Below are positions 53,402 through 63,090 of a stretch of DNA of 64,000 nucleotides, in pieces (position 1 is the first letter of the stretch; each line of letters begins with the position of its first letter). The stretch covers positions 504,041-568,040 of the forward strand of contig NZ_JAATHD010000001.1 of NCBI RefSeq assembly GCF_011947265.1, written 5' to 3'. The DNA is from Paenibacillus sp. HB172176 (GTDB lineage Bacteria > Bacillota > Bacilli > Paenibacillales > Paenibacillaceae). The notes under the pieces are model-generated. The model did not search any database, had not been told where the DNA came from, and was given only the letters and a program-made list of their open reading frames with translations. The position numbers and the translations under genes are program-made.

Positions 53402-56400
53402 ATGAATTACAATTCAAAGCGGGTAAGAAAAAAGTGGCTTAGCCTTGCATTAGCTTTTGTGGTTATTGCGCAGCTTGGCTTCATCGCGCCTAAAGCGGGC
53501 ACGGCGCATGCGGCGGATAACGGCTTGGCCGATAAGCCGTATATGGGCTGGAGCAGCTACAGCATGCAGGTATACGACGGTCCTTCGGGCAACTGGATTT
53601 CCGAAGCGAAGCTGAAGCAAATGTCCGATATTATGCATGAGAAGCTTCAGTCGCACGGCTATAACTATATTAATATCGACGCGGGCTGGAACGGCAGCAT
53701 GGATGAATACGGCAGACCTGTGCCGAGCGACGTTCATTATCCGAACGGGTTCGAGAATCTGATCGATTACATCCATAATAACGGCCAGAAGGTTGGTATT
53801 TACTTAATTCCGGGCGTCTCGCCAACGGCGGTTGAGCAGGATCTTCCGATATACGGAGCCCCGGGCTGCACAATTGGGGATATTGCTGTGACGCCGTATA
53901 AGTACGCGGATTATTGGAATTTGGGCTACAAAATCGATTTCAGCAATCCTTGCGCGCAAAAGTATATCGATTCCATCGCCGACGAAATCGCCGCATGGGG
54001 CGTCGATTTCGTCAAGTTCGACAGCGTGACGCCGGGCTCCGGGCATAACGACGAATCCATCGATGCCCGGGATGACGTCAAAGCCTGGTCGGAGGCGCTG
54101 AGCAGACATCATATCTGGCTTGAGCTGAGCTGGGCGCTCGATCATAATTACGTCGACTACTGGAAGCAATACGCGAACGGCTGGCGGGTAGACTGGGATG
54201 TGGAGTCCTATGACCGCGAGGTAGGCATGACGCAGTGGGCGAATATTGCCAGACTGTTCCCGGACGCGGCATTATGGTGGCGGGATGCGGGACCTGGAGG
54301 CTGGAATGACTTCGATTCCTTGAATGTCGGCAATGGAGCGACCTCTGGACTGACCAAGGATGAACGTCAAACGGCGATGACGCTGTGGGCAGCCTCGTCG
54401 GCGCAGCTCTACACGGGAGACGACTTGTCCAATCTTGACGATTACGGCCTGTCCATACTTACGAATGACGAGGTCATTGCCGTCAATCAGGCCGGCAGAC
54501 CGGTGCATCCGGTTTCTACGGCAACAAGTCAGCAGGTGTGGTACGCCAATAACGGCGACGGCACGTATACGGTCGCTTTGTTCAATCTGGGCAGCAAAGG
54601 CGCGAATGTGAGCGTGGACTGGAGCGACATCGGTCTCACGGGCTCTGCCTCCGTTCGCGATTTGTGGAGTCATAAGGAGCTTGGCTCGTATGCTTCCGGC
54701 TATGGTCCCGTCTATCTCGAGCCGCATGCTTCGCGCTTGTTCAAGGTAACGGCCGCAAGCGGAGCGTCGCTTGTCAATGATGACGATACGGGGATGCGCT
54801 ATACGGGTGACTGGACAAGAAACGGCGGCAATGAGCTTGTACATGATTCGCAGGATCTTGTGGTAACCGTCGCAGACTCGGCCTCATCGGGTCAATCCGG
54901 TTCGAGCGGTGAGAACGGGGAAGAGTCGCAAGGATCGGGCGCGAACGAAGGAGAGGTGTCCGTCACCCATTCGGTCTATATTAACGACAGCGATCCCGCG
55001 ATTCAGTATTCGAACAAATGGGGCTACAGCAGCGGCAGATCCTTCGGCGATTTCGAGAGCGATGTGCATTACGGCGAGCCGGATAACGGGATCGAGCCTG
55101 AATTCTCGTACACCTTCGAAGGAACGGGCATAGAGCTATTCTCGGAGCAAGGCTCCAGCAACGGGAAAATAGACATTTATCTCGATGATCAATTCATGGA
55201 AACCGTGGATGCGAACGGCTCGGAGCAATCGGGTCAATATTCCGTCTACAGTGTGTCCGAATTGATGCAAGGAGAGCATACAATCAGGGCGGTTCGCAAT
55301 CCCGGCGGACAATATTATCTCATTCTGGACGCCTTGAGGGTGGAAACGGACACCTTGCTTGGTGAGCCGTCTGCAACCAGCTTCGATAAGGATTTGCCAG
55401 CCGACATAGCGCTAGAGCTGCCGCTTGGAGGAAGCTCGCTGACGGGCATTAAGAATGGCGATACTGCGCTCTCGTCTCCGCAGGATTATGCGATAAGCGG
55501 CAATACGCTGGCGATTAAGAAGGAATACCTGCAGCAGCAGCCGTCCAGCCAGACGACGAAGCTGGATTTCAGCTTTGCCGGCGGCGATTCGCAAAGCTTG
55601 TCCATTGCGGTAACGGGGACATCCATCGCTCCGTCCTCTGCCAGCTTCGACTTGAAGTCAACCGCTCAGACTAATATTTCGGTTGCTGTAACACTTACCG
55701 ACAGCAACAGCCTGACGGCGATTAAGAACGGAGAAGAAGCTCTCGCGGAGGGCGAGGATTATACTTATTCGAACGGAACAGCTACCATTCTGAAAAGCTA
55801 TCTTGCCGAGCAGCCTGTCGGTATGACGAATTTGACATTCGAATTCGAGCTGGGCGCTTCCCGCACGCTGGCGATTACCGTTATCAATACGGCTTCGCCG
55901 GGACGATTCGCCTACATCAATGATGACGATCCTGCGATCAAATATACCGGAAGCTGGAATCGCAGCACCGGCAGACCGTTCGGCGATTACAATTCTGATG
56001 TGCATTATGTCGAGAATAACGGTGATTTCTTCACCTATACCTTCAATGGCACGGGAATCTCTTATGTGACCGAGCTCGATCAAGGGCAAGGCGAGGTCGA
56101 CATCTACATCGATGGAAGTCTTCATGGAACGGCGAACACCTATGAAGCGAACGCGCATAACCTGGCTCAGCAAACGGTATACACGGTTGAAGGGCTGACC
56201 CCGGGCTATCATACCTTGAAGGCGGTCAAAAAGTCGGGACAGTTCATGCTGCTCGACGCGCTCAAGGTGCAGCTTACTGAATTAATCGACATATCCGCTG
56301 CTGATTTCTACAAAGAGCCTGCGGAGCAGACGGATATTACAGTCGAGCTTCTGGGAAGCGTCGATAGCTTCAAGGGCATCTCGAATGGAAGCTATTCACT

Positions 56401-58129
56401 TGTTGAAGGAACCGATTATGTCATTGCGGGCAATGAGATAACGATTAAGAAGGACTATCTGGCCGCGCAGCCTGTTGGCGATGCGACCTTGACGTTCAGC
56501 TTCAAAGGCGATTTCGGCGACGATGTTCACGCCGCGACGGATAATGGGGATTATTACAGCTATACCTTCCGCGGGAAAGGGGTGGAGCTGCTTTCCCCGA
56601 CCGGCCCGAAACAAGGCGAGATGGACGTTTATTTGGACGGGGAGCTTCAATCGACGGTAGACGCTTACTCGTTGACGCGCGGCGTTCAGCAAAGCCTGTT
56701 CCAGGCGCAAGAATTGTCTTCAAGCGGAACCCATACCATTAAAGTGGTCAAAAAGTCGGGCGATGTCATGCTTGCAGACGCTTTGATATTTGATGTTGTC
56801 GGCCAATCCGACACCAGCACGAACCCGCCTTCGGGCAACGGCGGATCAGGAGGCACGGGAGATGCGGGAAGCGTCGGGTCCGGGACGGTGAATGTTGTTC
56901 ATTCGACTCAGCCGGACGGCACCGACAAATACGAAGTCAATCCTTCGAGCGGAGAGACGAAGTCGCTGATTGAAAAGCAGAAAGCTGCAGGCGCCAAATC
57001 TGTCGTCATTGCCATACCGGATAAGGGAGACGGAAAGTCTCTGACGGATGTGACGCTGGACACGGAATCGTTGGCGCAGTTGGCGGACAGCGGTCTGGCT
57101 GTTGACATCGATACGGCGAAAGCGAAGCTATTCATCCCGAACGGGTCGCTTCATGACTTGGGAGAAGAAGTATACTTCCATATCAGCGGCATTGCTCCTG
57201 ACGACCAAAGCAGCGAGCTGGAGCAACGGGCGAACGGGACGGCTATCATAACGGCAGCGGCGGGCGGCAAAGAGGTGACCTTGATCGGCCAGCCTATGGA
57301 AATCGAGTCGAATCTGCAGAATCGCGAAGTTACGCTCGTATTGCCGCTTGGAGAGGAGCTAAGCGATGCCGAGCTGAATCAGCTTGGCGTCTACATCGAG
57401 CATAGCGACGGAACGAAGGAATTCAAGAAAGGCGTCATTACATCCTTCGGCGACGGTCAAGGCATTCGGTTCACAATTGATAAATTCAGCACCTTCGCGG
57501 TATTCAAGGCGGATGGCACAGTGTCCGACTATCCTCATGAATCGTATATCGAAGGATACGAGGGCGGTCTGTTCAAGCCGGAGAACAACATTACCCGTGC
57601 AGAGATCGCAACGATTCTGTCCCGAGTCGTGAATCGCGATGCGAATGCGGACAGTTGGACATACAGCGATGTTGCCTCGCAGTATTGGGCGGCTGAAGCC
57701 ATTGCAGCTGTGACGAAGATGGGCTTGATGCGGGGCTATGAAGACGGAAGCTTCAGACCTGAGCAGGGAGTTACTCGTGCGGAGATGGCGGCAATTGCTG
57801 CCGGCTTCGGACTGAATGAAGCGCAGGCTGGAAAAGGTTTTACGGATATTGCAGGCCATTGGGCGGAGGAAGACATACTGGCTGCTCAGGGAGCAGGATT
57901 GATCCATGGTTATACGGACGGCAGCTTTAGGCCGAATCAAACGCTGACCCGCGCCGAAGCTGTAACGATTATCAATCGTGTGCTGGGAAGAGGTCCGCTC
58001 TATGGCATAGAGCAATCGCCATGGAAGGATGTCGCGAAGGATCATTGGGCGATTAGAGATATTGAAGAGGCTTCAATCGCTCATAGCTTCGAGGCGAGAG
58101 ACGAGGGCGGAGAGTTGGCTGTAGACTAA
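53402..58129 (+). CDS. SLH-anchored GH27 alpha-galactosidase/beta-L-arabinopyranosidase with carbohydrate-binding and X2-like modules
   Basis: 1575 residues. ATG 53402 starts a clear signal peptide (WLSLALAFVVIAQLGFIAPKAGTAHAA); GAAGGG lies upstream. The GH27 barrel (about 43-450) begins KPYMGWSSYSMQ. The nucleophile is Asp207 in VDFVKFDSV, and the likely acid/base is Asp266 in GWRVDWDVE. Next come a beta module (521-650), two X2-like modules (654-735, 742-830), a second beta module (836-958), a third X2-like module (960-1037), a third beta module lacking its first 40 residues (from 1038), a ZU5-like beta region, and three SLH motifs (from about 1375, 1420 and 1479). It would trim galactose or arabinopyranose from pectin side chains at the cell surface. 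Confidence 0.9.
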   Translation: MNYNSKRVRKKWLSLALAFVVIAQLGFIAPKAGTAHAADNGLADKPYMGWSSYSMQVYDGPSGNWISEAKLKQMSDIMHEKLQSHGYNYINIDAGWNGSMDEYGRPVPSDVHYPNGFENLIDYIHNNGQKVGIYLIPGVSPTAVEQDLPIYGAPGCTIGDIAVTPYKYADYWNLGYKIDFSNPCAQKYIDSIADEIAAWGVDFVKFDSVTPGSGHNDESIDARDDVKAWSEALSRHHIWLELSWALDHNYVDYWKQYANGWRVDWDVESYDREVGMTQWANIARLFPDAALWWRDAGPGGWNDFDSLNVGNGATSGLTKDERQTAMTLWAASSAQLYTGDDLSNLDDYGLSILTNDEVIAVNQAGRPVHPVSTATSQQVWYANNGDGTYTVALFNLGSKGANVSVDWSDIGLTGSASVRDLWSHKELGSYASGYGPVYLEPHASRLFKVTAASGASLVNDDDTGMRYTGDWTRNGGNELVHDSQDLVVTVADSASSGQSGSSGENGEESQGSGANEGEVSVTHSVYINDSDPAIQYSNKWGYSSGRSFGDFESDVHYGEPDNGIEPEFSYTFEGTGIELFSEQGSSNGKIDIYLDDQFMETVDANGSEQSGQYSVYSVSELMQGEHTIRAVRNPGGQYYLILDALRVETDTLLGEPSATSFDKDLPADIALELPLGGSSLTGIKNGDTALSSPQDYAISGNTLAIKKEYLQQQPSSQTTKLDFSFAGGDSQSLSIAVTGTSIAPSSASFDLKSTAQTNISVAVTLTDSNSLTAIKNGEEALAEGEDYTYSNGTATILKSYLAEQPVGMTNLTFEFELGASRTLAITVINTASPGRFAYINDDDPAIKYTGSWNRSTGRPFGDYNSDVHYVENNGDFFTYTFNGTGISYVTELDQGQGEVDIYIDGSLHGTANTYEANAHNLAQQTVYTVEGLTPGYHTLKAVKKSGQFMLLDALKVQLTELIDISAADFYKEPAEQTDITVELLGSVDSFKGISNGSYSLVEGTDYVIAGNEITIKKDYLAAQPVGDATLTFSFKGDFGDDVHAATDNGDYYSYTFRGKGVELLSPTGPKQGEMDVYLDGELQSTVDAYSLTRGVQQSLFQAQELSSSGTHTIKVVKKSGDVMLADALIFDVVGQSDTSTNPPSGNGGSGGTGDAGSVGSGTVNVVHSTQPDGTDKYEVNPSSGETKSLIEKQKAAGAKSVVIAIPDKGDGKSLTDVTLDTESLAQLADSGLAVDIDTAKAKLFIPNGSLHDLGEEVYFHISGIAPDDQSSELEQRANGTAIITAAAGGKEVTLIGQPMEIESNLQNREVTLVLPLGEELSDAELNQLGVYIEHSDGTKEFKKGVITSFGDGQGIRFTIDKFSTFAVFKADGTVSDYPHESYIEGYEGGLFKPENNITRAEIATILSRVVNRDANADSWTYSDVASQYWAAEAIAAVTKMGLMRGYEDGSFRPEQGVTRAEMAAIAAGFGLNEAQAGKGFTDIAGHWAEEDILAAQGAGLIHGYTDGSFRPNQTLTRAEAVTIINRVLGRGPLYGIEQSPWKDVAKDHWAIRDIEEASIAHSFEARDEGGELAVD

Positions 58130-58163
58130 AGAACAAACCGAATCTGTTGATAGAAGATAGAGA

Positions 58164-58202
58164 AAGGACCTCATACTCCCGAACAGGGGGAATGAGGTCC
58201 TT
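58164..58202. terminator. Bidirectional terminator between GH27 and terC-like genes
   Basis: AAGGACCTCAT (58164-58174) pairs with ATGAGGTCCTT (58192-58202), enclosing CCC/GGG; TCTTGT follows on the plus strand, TTTCTC on the minus. Confidence 0.82.
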
Positions 58203-58214
58203 CTTGTAATCCAT

Positions 58215-58925
58215 TTATCCAATGGATCGCATGCGGTCATCCTTGTCCTTGACGGATTCCTCTGTCGGCTTCTTCTTCATCGTACGGATGCCGATGAGGG
58301 CGATGATCACCGCGAGACCGATTGGAAGTATAAGATGCAGAGAGCTGAAGTTCTCCTCGATCCAGTCATGCGCAGCTTTGTCTCCGACAATCATCTCGCC
58401 CGAAGTATATCCAAGCAGCGCAGCGCCTAGCAGCACGATGATCGGAAATCGATTCATCAGGCGCATGAGCAGTTGACTGCCCCAAATAATAAGCGGTATG
58501 CTGACTGCAAGTCCGAGCATGATAAGAAGCAAATTGCCGTCAGCCGCGCCGGCTACAGCAAGCACATTATCCAGGCTCATCACGAAGTCGGCTATAATAA
58601 TCGTGCGGATTGCTTCGCTTATGCGGCTGCTTGTCTTGATTTTCTCGTCTTCGTCATCCTTCTTCAGAAGGTTGATCGCAATATAGATCAGCAGCAATCC
58701 TCCGAGAATTTGGATAAAAGGAATTTTCAAAAACCAAACCGCGACGAAGGTAAGGATAACGCGCAGACCGATCGCTCCAAAGCTGCCCCAGAAGATCGCT
58801 TTCTTCTGCTGATGGGCGGGAAGAGCGCGGCAGGCGAGCGCAATAACAACCGCATTATCTCCGCTTAGCACGATGTTGATAAGCATGAGTTCGAGTAGGG
58901 CGAATATAAATTCACTTGCATTCAC
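58215..58925 (-). CDS. TerC-family integral membrane protein (YjbE/YkoY type)
   Basis: 236 residues, GTG 58925 behind GGAGGAG. About seven membrane helices with the TerC signatures LINIVLSGDNAVVIALACRALP and IIADFVMSLDNVLAVAGAA; the Asp residues in SGDNA and SLDNV are the conserved charged pair thought to bind a metal. TerC proteins are linked to manganese export and metallation of exported enzymes. I looked for a manganese yybP-ykoY riboswitch in the 334-bp upstream gap and did not see one. A perfect palindrome at 59037 is the only clear regulatory candidate. Confidence 0.92.
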   Translation of the reverse strand: MNASEFIFALLELMLINIVLSGDNAVVIALACRALPAHQQKKAIFWGSFGAIGLRVILTFVAVWFLKIPFIQILGGLLLIYIAINLLKKDDEDEKIKTSSRISEAIRTIIIADFVMSLDNVLAVAGAADGNLLLIMLGLAVSIPLIIWGSQLLMRLMNRFPIIVLLGAALLGYTSGEMIVGDKAAHDWIEENFSSLHLILPIGLAVIIALIGIRTMKKKPTEESVKDKDDRMRSIG

Positions 58926-59036
58926 TAGATCTGGCTCCTCCTTCTTGTTGCCGATAAATCCTGCTTTTCATTCTGACCGCTTTTATTTTGTCGTCCTCAT
59001 TTAGAGGTTGTCTTTTTACAGCATACCACTTGGGCA

Positions 59037-59057
59037 TTTCTTTGTCATGCAAAGAAA
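59037..59057. promoter_or_regulatory. Perfect palindrome upstream of terC-like gene
   Basis: TTTCTTTG (59037-59044) and CAAAGAAA (59050-59057) around five bases. On the minus strand it overlaps a TGACAA-16-TATGCT promoter-like sequence, so it may be a repressor operator. The rest of the gap 58926-59170 shows nothing else convincing. Confidence 0.45.
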
Positions 59058-59171
59058 ACGGTTGCAGGAAGCATGTATGAAAATTTTTCTTCCTATTAAT
59101 ACATCAATAAAGAGATAGGATCATTTGAATTATCGTGCGCTATTTCGCCTATTCTCATTCATCCTTATATG

Positions 59172-59243
59172 AAAAACAAAACGAAGCAGCGACGCTTCGT
59201 GTTCGTTCAATAGAAAAAGCCGATCGCTTAAACGACCGGCTTT
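59172..59243 (-). terminator. Two tandem terminators after cobA
   Basis: On the minus strand GAAAGCCGGTCG/CGATCGGCTTT followed by TTCTATTG (59214-59243), then ACGAAGC-GTCGCT-GCTTCGT followed by TTTGTTTTTC (59172-59200). Two in series ensure the nitrite operon stops here. Confidence 0.8.
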
Positions 59244-59259
59244 CACCAAAAGCATCCCA

Positions 59260-60036
59260 TTAACTGATCATTGCCACCGCTTGCTGCATCGCTGCGGCAA
59301 GTCGGTCCCGAATCAAAACTACTTCTCCGATGATGATAAGAGCAGGATTCTTCACCTTCATCGATATGGCGCGATTATGAATATCCCCCAGCGTTCCGGT
59401 GATCACGCGCTGCTTATCGGTCGTTCCTTGTTCAATTAATGCGACGGGAGTGACGGACGGCTTGCCATGCTTCAGCAGCTCCAGACTGATCTGCTCCAAT
59501 TGCCCGACGCCCATATAGACGGCGAGTGTATCCACGCTATGCGCCAATAAGTCCCAGCGAACAGGCTCATGATCGCCGTTGCAGCGATTGCCCGTTACAC
59601 AGGCGAAAGATGCTGCCACGCCGCGATGCGTTAAGGGAATATCGGCGGAAGCTCCAGCTCCAATGGCGGAGGTGATTCCCGGGATGGTCTCATACGCCAT
59701 TCCCATCGAGACCAGCTCCAAAGCTTCTTCGCCGCCCCGTCCGAATACATAAGGATCGCCGCCCTTCAGTCTGACGACAATATGTCCTTGCGAAGCATAG
59801 TGGATAAGTGAATCGTTAATGGCCCTCTGAGTCATCGCATGAGCGCCGGGCAGCTTGCCGCAATAGATAAGCTCGGCGTCGCCCTTGGCATGCGAGAGCA
59901 GCTCGGGGTTCACAAGCCTGTCGTACAGAATTACATCAGCGGTTTGAATGCAGCGAAGCGCCTTGAGCGTTATTAATTCGGGATCGCCCGGCCCAGCGCC
60001 GACCAGGTAGACCTTGCCTTTGTTCGTCGTCAACAT
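59260..60036 (-). CDS. cobA: Uroporphyrinogen-III C-methyltransferase
   Basis: 258 residues, AAGGGAG before ATG 60036. S-adenosylmethionine-dependent SUMT family: GKVYLVGAGPGDPELITLKA at the start, VVRLKGGDPYVFGRGGEEA and IPGITSAIGAGASADIPLTHR. It makes precorrin-2, the precursor of siroheme, which nitrite reductase needs. It is the third gene of the nirB-nirD-cobA operon, 44 bp after nirD, the same order as B. subtilis nasD-nasE-nasF. No oxidase/chelatase domain is fused, so siroheme completion needs other genes. Confidence 0.94.
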   Translation of the reverse strand: MLTTNKGKVYLVGAGPGDPELITLKALRCIQTADVILYDRLVNPELLSHAKGDAELIYCGKLPGAHAMTQRAINDSLIHYASQGHIVVRLKGGDPYVFGRGGEEALELVSMGMAYETIPGITSAIGAGASADIPLTHRGVAASFACVTGNRCNGDHEPVRWDLLAHSVDTLAVYMGVGQLEQISLELLKHGKPSVTPVALIEQGTTDKQRVITGTLGDIHNRAISMKVKNPALIIIGEVVLIRDRLAAAMQQAVAMIS

Positions 60037-60080
60037 GCGTATCTCCCTTCTGAGCCATTATTTCGAATTGTTTATATTTC

Positions 60081-60395
60081 CTAGACGGAAATATAAATCG
60101 ATCCGTTCTCCGGGTCAACTTCGGTCTCGTAGGTGTTCACGCAGCCTTCATCCGGAGCTTGAACCTTGCCGGAGTGAAGGTCGATTTTCCAGTCATGCAG
60201 CGGACAATGAACCGTTGTTCCACATACCATGCCCTCCGAGAGAAGCCCCTGCTTATGGGGGCACAGATTCTCTACGGCCAGCACGCTGTCGTCGCTTAAG
60301 CGGAAGACGGCGATTTCGGTTCCATCAAGCTTGATTCGGCGAGAGCCGAGCACATCGATTTCATTTAAGGTGGCTACCAATACTTTTGTTTTCAT
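60081..60395 (-). CDS. nirD: Nitrite reductase small subunit, Rieske type
   Basis: 104 residues, AGGAGG before ATG 60395. The Rieske [2Fe-2S] ligands are visible as C-P-H in ENLCPHKQG and C-P-L-H in VHCPLHDWKID. NirD pairs with the large siroheme subunit to reduce nitrite to ammonia with NADH in the cytoplasm. It lies 11 bases after the nirB stop. Confidence 0.94.
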   Translation of the reverse strand: MKTKVLVATLNEIDVLGSRRIKLDGTEIAVFRLSDDSVLAVENLCPHKQGLLSEGMVCGTTVHCPLHDWKIDLHSGKVQAPDEGCVNTYETEVDPENGSIYISV

Positions 60396-60406
60396 GTGAG
60401 GGCCTC

Positions 60407-62848
60407 CTAGCTATTTTGCGGCTGCAAATTCGAAATGGATTCAAAATTTTTGCGAAGCTCTTTCGTTTCAACGATTTTTTTCCATGGATCGGTTTGCAGG
60501 CTGATTGCCTTCTCGATGCGTTCTTTGAGCACGAGTCGATCCTCTTGCTTCTCCAGCGCCTTCTTCACAAAATCAAGACCGACTCGCTCGATCCATTGCG
60601 CGGTTCTTTCGTTCCATACCGCATTCTCGCGATAGAGCTGCAGGAAGGCGGAGGACCATTCCATCACTTCTTCCTCCGTCTTGACGACGGTGAGCAGATC
60701 GGTTGCCCGAACCTTCACGCCGCCGTTGCCGGCTACATGAATTTCCCAAGCGCCATCAATGGCGACTACGCCGACATCCTTGATTGTGGCTTCCGCGCAG
60801 TTGCGGGGACAGCCGGATACGGCAAGCTTGACCTTGGCCGGCGTGTTCAGCCTCTCGAACGCCTTCTCCATCTGGATGCCCATAGCCATGGAATCCTGCG
60901 TGCCGAAGCGGCAGAACGTATTGCCAACGCAGGTCTTCACGGTGCGAAGCGTCTTGCCGTACGCATGACCGGAATTCATGCCGAGGTCCTCCCACATGCC
61001 AGGCAAATCTTCCTTTTTCACCCCAAGCAGATCAAGCCGTTGACCGCCGGTGAATTTTACTAACGGAACCTGGTATTTCTCCGCAACCTCTGCGATCTTC
61101 TTCAAGTCGGCCGGAGAGGTTACGCCGCCGTATACCCTTGGCACGACGGAATAAGTGCCATCCTTCTGAATGTTGGCGTGATAACGCTCGTTTGTAATTC
61201 TCGATTCCTTCTCGTCGACATAGTCTTCCGGGAAGAGCATGCCGAGATAATAATTGAGGGAAGGTCTGCATTTCGAGCAGCCTTCGGGGTTGCTCCATCC
61301 CAGCACGTTCATGACTTCCTTGGTCGTCTTCATGCCGGTGCGCTGAATTTCGGCGACAATTTCATCCCGATCGAGCGTCGTGCATCCGCAGATGCCTTCC
61401 TTCACAGGCTCGCCTGCCTCATCGCCGGCATAGAGGTGAAGCAGTCCCTCAACGAGCGGCTTGCAGCCGCCGCAAGAGCCGGATGCCTTCGTGCAGGCTT
61501 TGATGGAGCTGACGGTATTGCAGCCTTTGTTCTGAATTGCGTCTGCGATTGTTTCCTTCGTTACTCCGTTGCAGCCGCAGATGATTTCATCCATGGGCAG
61601 GGCAGCCAAACGTTCCGCAGGATTCGCCTGAGCGGCGCCTCCGCCCGGAGCGAAGCCAAGCAGGAGCTCCTTCTCGCGGCCCTTGATGGACTCACCTTTT
61701 TTCATCGTGGAGAAGAGCATCGCTCCGTCCGTCGTATCGCCGTACAACACGGCGCCAATCAGCTTGCCGTCTTTCATAATCAATTTTTTATAAGTGCCTT
61801 CCAGTTCGTCCTGGATCTTCAGAGCTTGCGTTCCCGGTTCTTCGATGAATTGGCCAGCCGAGAATACGTCACAGCCTGATACCTTCAATTTAGTAGAAGT
61901 AACAGAGCCGTGATACCCGTCAGTTGCCGATCCTGCCAGATGCTTGGCAAGGACAGCGCCTTGCTCGTAAAGCGGTGCGACCAATCCATAGACGATGCCG
62001 CGATGCTCGGCGCATTCGCCGACGGCATAGATGTCGGGCACGCTGGTTTCCATGAGGTCATTAATGACGATGCCGCGATTCACTTCAATGCCGGAGTTCT
62101 TCGCCAGCTCGACATTGGGCTTGATGCCGACGGCCATGACGACGAGATCGCCTTGCACGGAAGTGCCGTCCTTGAAGGCAAGGCCCGTAGCGCGTTGCTT
62201 GCCGGTAATGGCGACCGTGGATTTCTCCAGCAAGAAGTTCATGCCTTGCGCCTCCAGCTCCGCTTGCAGCATTTTGGAAGCTGTCTCGTCAAGCTGTCTC
62301 TCCATCAAATAAGGCTGAATATGCACAACGTTAACTTCCATGCCCAGATAGAGAAGTCCGCGGGCCGCTTCCAGACCCAGCAAGCCGCCGCCGATGACTA
62401 CCGCCTTCTTATAGCTCTTCGCGGCATCGACCATCGTCTCGCAATCCTTGATATCGCGGAAGGCGATGACGCCTTCCTTGTCCGCTCCCGGAAGCGGAAG
62501 CATGAACGGATTCGAACCCGTCGCGATAATGAGCGAGTCATAAGCGACTTCAAGGCCGAGATCTGTTTTCACTGTCTTGCTTTGCGAATCAATGTACGTC
62601 ACGGTCTGACCGGTATGAAGCGATATGTTGTTGTCCTTGTACCAGTCCCAGTCGTTCAGCACAATATCCTGCATGTTGGCTCCGCCTGCTAATACGGATG
62701 ACAGCATGATTCGGTTGTAGTTGGGATGCGGCTCGGAACCGAAGATCGTAATATCATAAGCTTCCTGATTTAATTTTAACAAATGTTCAATGACTCTTAC
62801 CCCGGCCATGCCGTTTCCGATGAGTACCAGTTTTTTTCTGTGTGTCAT
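60407..62848 (-). CDS. nirB: Nitrite reductase large subunit, NADH dependent
   Basis: 813 residues from ATG 62848, with AGAGGAGAG upstream; an earlier in-frame ATG at 62923 lies inside the leader terminator and is rejected. Domains: FAD/NAD binding (VLIGNGMAGVRVIEHLL, VVIGGGLLGLEAARGL) over about 1-300; two BFD-like Cys clusters (IICGCNG with SCGGCKP, GICGCTT with CSKCRP) near 420-540; then the siroheme/4Fe-4S part with CVGNTFCRFG and SGCPRNCAEA. It reduces nitrite to ammonium for nitrogen assimilation. The leader carries an antitermination device, and the ANTAR gene lies divergently. Confidence 0.95.
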   Translation of the reverse strand: MTHRKKLVLIGNGMAGVRVIEHLLKLNQEAYDITIFGSEPHPNYNRIMLSSVLAGGANMQDIVLNDWDWYKDNNISLHTGQTVTYIDSQSKTVKTDLGLEVAYDSLIIATGSNPFMLPLPGADKEGVIAFRDIKDCETMVDAAKSYKKAVVIGGGLLGLEAARGLLYLGMEVNVVHIQPYLMERQLDETASKMLQAELEAQGMNFLLEKSTVAITGKQRATGLAFKDGTSVQGDLVVMAVGIKPNVELAKNSGIEVNRGIVINDLMETSVPDIYAVGECAEHRGIVYGLVAPLYEQGAVLAKHLAGSATDGYHGSVTSTKLKVSGCDVFSAGQFIEEPGTQALKIQDELEGTYKKLIMKDGKLIGAVLYGDTTDGAMLFSTMKKGESIKGREKELLLGFAPGGGAAQANPAERLAALPMDEIICGCNGVTKETIADAIQNKGCNTVSSIKACTKASGSCGGCKPLVEGLLHLYAGDEAGEPVKEGICGCTTLDRDEIVAEIQRTGMKTTKEVMNVLGWSNPEGCSKCRPSLNYYLGMLFPEDYVDEKESRITNERYHANIQKDGTYSVVPRVYGGVTSPADLKKIAEVAEKYQVPLVKFTGGQRLDLLGVKKEDLPGMWEDLGMNSGHAYGKTLRTVKTCVGNTFCRFGTQDSMAMGIQMEKAFERLNTPAKVKLAVSGCPRNCAEATIKDVGVVAIDGAWEIHVAGNGGVKVRATDLLTVVKTEEEVMEWSSAFLQLYRENAVWNERTAQWIERVGLDFVKKALEKQEDRLVLKERIEKAISLQTDPWKKIVETKELRKNFESISNLQPQNS

Positions 62849-62872
62849 GTTATCTCTCCTCTCGCTTGCCTG

Positions 62873-62978
62873 AAAATATAGAAAGGCCTGCCTAGTAAAC
62901 ATGGGTGCAGTGGAATCTCCCATGAATGCTAAAAGCAGGCCTCTTTGCCGCTTTCATACGAATACGACATTGTACTCG
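62873..62978 (-). promoter_or_regulatory. ANTAR-type antitermination leader of the nirB operon
   Basis: On the minus strand, in order: hairpin P1 (62978-62959), stem CGAGTAC/GTATTCG, hexaloop AATGTC; four-base linker; hairpin P2 (62954-62932), stem of eight pairs with one bulged U, hexaloop AAAGAG. Both loops have A at position 1 and G at position 4, the ANTAR recognition pattern. The 3' arm of P2 shares GGCCTGC with a terminator whose other arm GCAGGCC (62891-62885) is followed by TTTCTATATTTT. P2 and the terminator are thus mutually exclusive, so an ANTAR protein bound to P1-P2 would allow read-through into nirB. Confidence 0.8.
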
Positions 62979-63007
62979 CGAAAGAAATATTTGAATGTTG
63001 TAGAGTT

Positions 63008-63037
63008 AATATACCGCGGATTTAAGTTTTGTGTCAA
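63008..63037 (-). promoter_or_regulatory. SigA-type promoter of the nirB operon
   Basis: Minus strand TTGACA (63037-63032), 18-base spacer, TATATT (63013-63008). The transcript would start near 63001, about 20 bases before hairpin P1, leaving a leader of about 150 bases. Confidence 0.75.
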
Positions 63038-63090
63038 CTTATCTTACATAAAATCTTTTTATAATTTGGCAGTCGACAGTTTCTTGACGT

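Noticed and set aside
58926..59170. yybP-ykoY manganese riboswitch upstream of the TerC gene
   Set aside because: The conserved core sequences of that aptamer are not present on the minus-strand leader.
59260..60036. Cobalamin biosynthesis locus
   Set aside because: cobA follows nirB and nirD, so it serves siroheme synthesis; no other cobalamin genes or B12 riboswitch are seen.
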